A stretch of DNA of 32,695 nucleotides from Arthrobacter sp. (GTDB lineage: Bacteria; Actinomycetota; Actinomycetes; Actinomycetales; Micrococcaceae). Each line of letters begins with the position of its first letter. Position 1 is the stretch's first letter. Of the stretch, positions 31,690 through 32,695 are shown one piece after another. The notes under the pieces are model-generated. The model was given only the letters and a program-made list of their open reading frames with translations, was not told the origin of the DNA and did not search any database. The stretch lies in contig JASLAA010000003.1 of assembly GCA_030147325.1 (NCBI GenBank), positions 1 through 32,695 of the forward strand. The letters are read 5' to 3'. The position numbers were made by a program, and so were the translations under genes.

Positions 31690-32695
31690 TGTCCACCTTC
31701 GAATACACCCTTGAGGAAGCCGGCACCGTCGCCGCTCCGCGTGTTGTTCCCAGGTCCAAGGGACGCATCGTCGTCAACTGGATCACGTCGACTGACCACA
31801 AGACCATCGGGTACATGTACCTGATCGCCTCCTTCGTGTTCTTCTGCTTCGCCGGAGTGATGGCCCTGGTCATCCGCGCCGAGTTGTTCGAACCCGGGAT
31901 GCAGATCCTGCAGACCAAGGAGCAGTACAACCAGCTGTTCACGATGCACGGCACCGTGATGCTCCTGATGTTCGCGACACCGTTGTTCGCCGGATTCGCC
32001 AATGTGATCATGCCGCTGCAGATCGGTGCTCCCGATGTGGCGTTCCCGCGGCTCAACGCCCTCGCTTTCTGGTTCTTCCTGTTCGGTAGCACGATCGCCG
32101 TCTCCGGGTTCATCACCCCGCAGGGCGCGGCGTCGTTCGGTTGGTTCGCCTACGCTCCGCTCTCGAGCACGACCTTCTCTCCGGGTGTAGGTGGGGACCT
32201 GTGGGTCTTCGGCCTCGCGTTGTCCGGCTTCGGTACCATCCTCGGTGCCGTCAACTTCATCACCACCATCATCTGCATGCGGGCACCTGGCATGACCATG
32301 TGGCGCATGCCGATCTTCACCTGGAACACGCTGATCACGGCGATCCTCGTGCTGATGGCCTTCCCGCCGCTGGCCGCGGCGCTCTTCGCGCTCGGTGCCG
32401 ACCGCCGCTTCGGGGCGCACATCTTCGATCCGGAGGCCGGCGGTGCCATCCTGTGGCAGCACCTCTTCTGGTTCTTCGGCCACCCGGAGGTCTACATCAT
32501 CGCGCTGCCGTTCTTCGGCATCGTCTCCGAGATCTTCCCCGTCTTCAGCCGCAAGCCCATCTTCGGGTACAAGGGCCTGGTGTACGCGACGATCGCCATC
32601 GCGGCACTGTCCGTCACCGTCTGGGCACACCACATGTACGTCACCGGCGCTGTTCTCCTCCCGTTCTTCGCTTTCATGACCATGTTGATCGCAGT
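31689..32695 (+). CDS. ctaD: Cytochrome c oxidase subunit I (3' end outside window)
   Basis: The first 335 residues of subunit I, the proton-pumping core of cytochrome aa3 oxidase; no stop is reached. The N-terminus has WITSTDHKTIGYMYL, the family start. H87 (TMHGTVMLL) is a low-spin heme a ligand. H265 and Y269 in FWFFGHPEVYI form the cross-linked Cu-B His-Tyr pair, and H314-H315 in WAHHMYVTG complete Cu-B. Many membrane segments are evident. ATG 31689 lies in TGATG with the ctaC stop and has AGGAG (31675-31679) 9 nt upstream, so it is in one operon with ctaC. Confidence 0.97.
   Translation, partial: MSTFEYTLEEAGTVAAPRVVPRSKGRIVVNWITSTDHKTIGYMYLIASFVFFCFAGVMALVIRAELFEPGMQILQTKEQYNQLFTMHGTVMLLMFATPLFAGFANVIMPLQIGAPDVAFPRLNALAFWFFLFGSTIAVSGFITPQGAASFGWFAYAPLSSTTFSPGVGGDLWVFGLALSGFGTILGAVNFITTIICMRAPGMTMWRMPIFTWNTLITAILVLMAFPPLAAALFALGADRRFGAHIFDPEAGGAILWQHLFWFFGHPEVYIIALPFFGIVSEIFPVFSRKPIFGYKGLVYATIAIAALSVTVWAHHMYVTGAVLLPFFAFMTMLIA

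Noticed and set aside
1..32695. A mobile element, prophage, tRNA or new defence system
   Set aside because: No transposase, integrase, direct repeats, tRNA-like cloverleaf or defence-type gene cluster was recognised; composition is even and gene order is that of a conserved chromosome.

Overview
The window is a gene-dense, high-GC chromosomal segment from an actinobacterium, most likely a member of the Micrococcales close to Arthrobacter (Micrococcaceae). This rests on uniform high GC, frequent GTG/TTG starts, actinobacteria-type families (DUF3097, DUF3043, DnaJ2-type DnaJ, lipoprotein CtaC) and a core gene order (comEA-comEC-holA, rpsT, lepA, hemW, hrcA-dnaJ-rsmE, phoH-ybeY-CNNM-era, recO-uppS) that is also largely kept in Mycobacterium. 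Genus assignment is inference. No mobile element, CRISPR array, rRNA or tRNA was seen.

Layout. 1-4221: DNA uptake (comEA, comEC) and replication (holA), closed by a strong bidirectional hairpin facing rpsT. 4295-5299 (minus): ribosomal protein S20 and an orphan PemK/MazF-fold protein. 5470-8583: lepA-hemW. 8645-9989 (minus): a DUF4870 membrane protein and DUF3097. 10075-13158: CIRCE operator and the heat-shock operon hrcA-dnaJ-rsmE. 13173-14171 (minus): an anchored GerMN/Gmad2-like protein. 14526-18250: overlapping operon phoH-ybeY-CNNM/CBS-era (RNA and ribosome maturation). 18432-20006: LCP cell-wall ligase. 20117-22072 (minus): M13 peptidase. 22151-24040: leuA with an apparent leucine leader-peptide attenuator. 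24107-25650: recO-uppS. 25678-26727 (minus): alpha/beta hydrolase. 26800-27891: pyrD. 27995-28585 (minus): DUF3043. 28690-30114: M20 dipeptidase. 30267-30647: erpA-like Fe-S insertion protein. 30817-32695: ctaC and the first part of ctaD (cytochrome aa3 oxidase), cut by the window end.

Most of the window is conserved housekeeping; I do not see a new multi-gene system. The observations most worth a second look are regulatory or about uncharacterised proteins: (i) five starts share an exact TANNNT-N6-(A/G)TG architecture, the hallmark of leaderless transcripts, and two more fit it loosely; (ii) leuA is preceded by a 15-codon leader peptide with tandem rare Leu codons, itself apparently leaderless, running into an 11-bp perfect hairpin; (iii) DUF3097 carries a sequence pattern resembling a TOPRIM fold; (iv) a PemK/MazF-like protein has no antitoxin partner.
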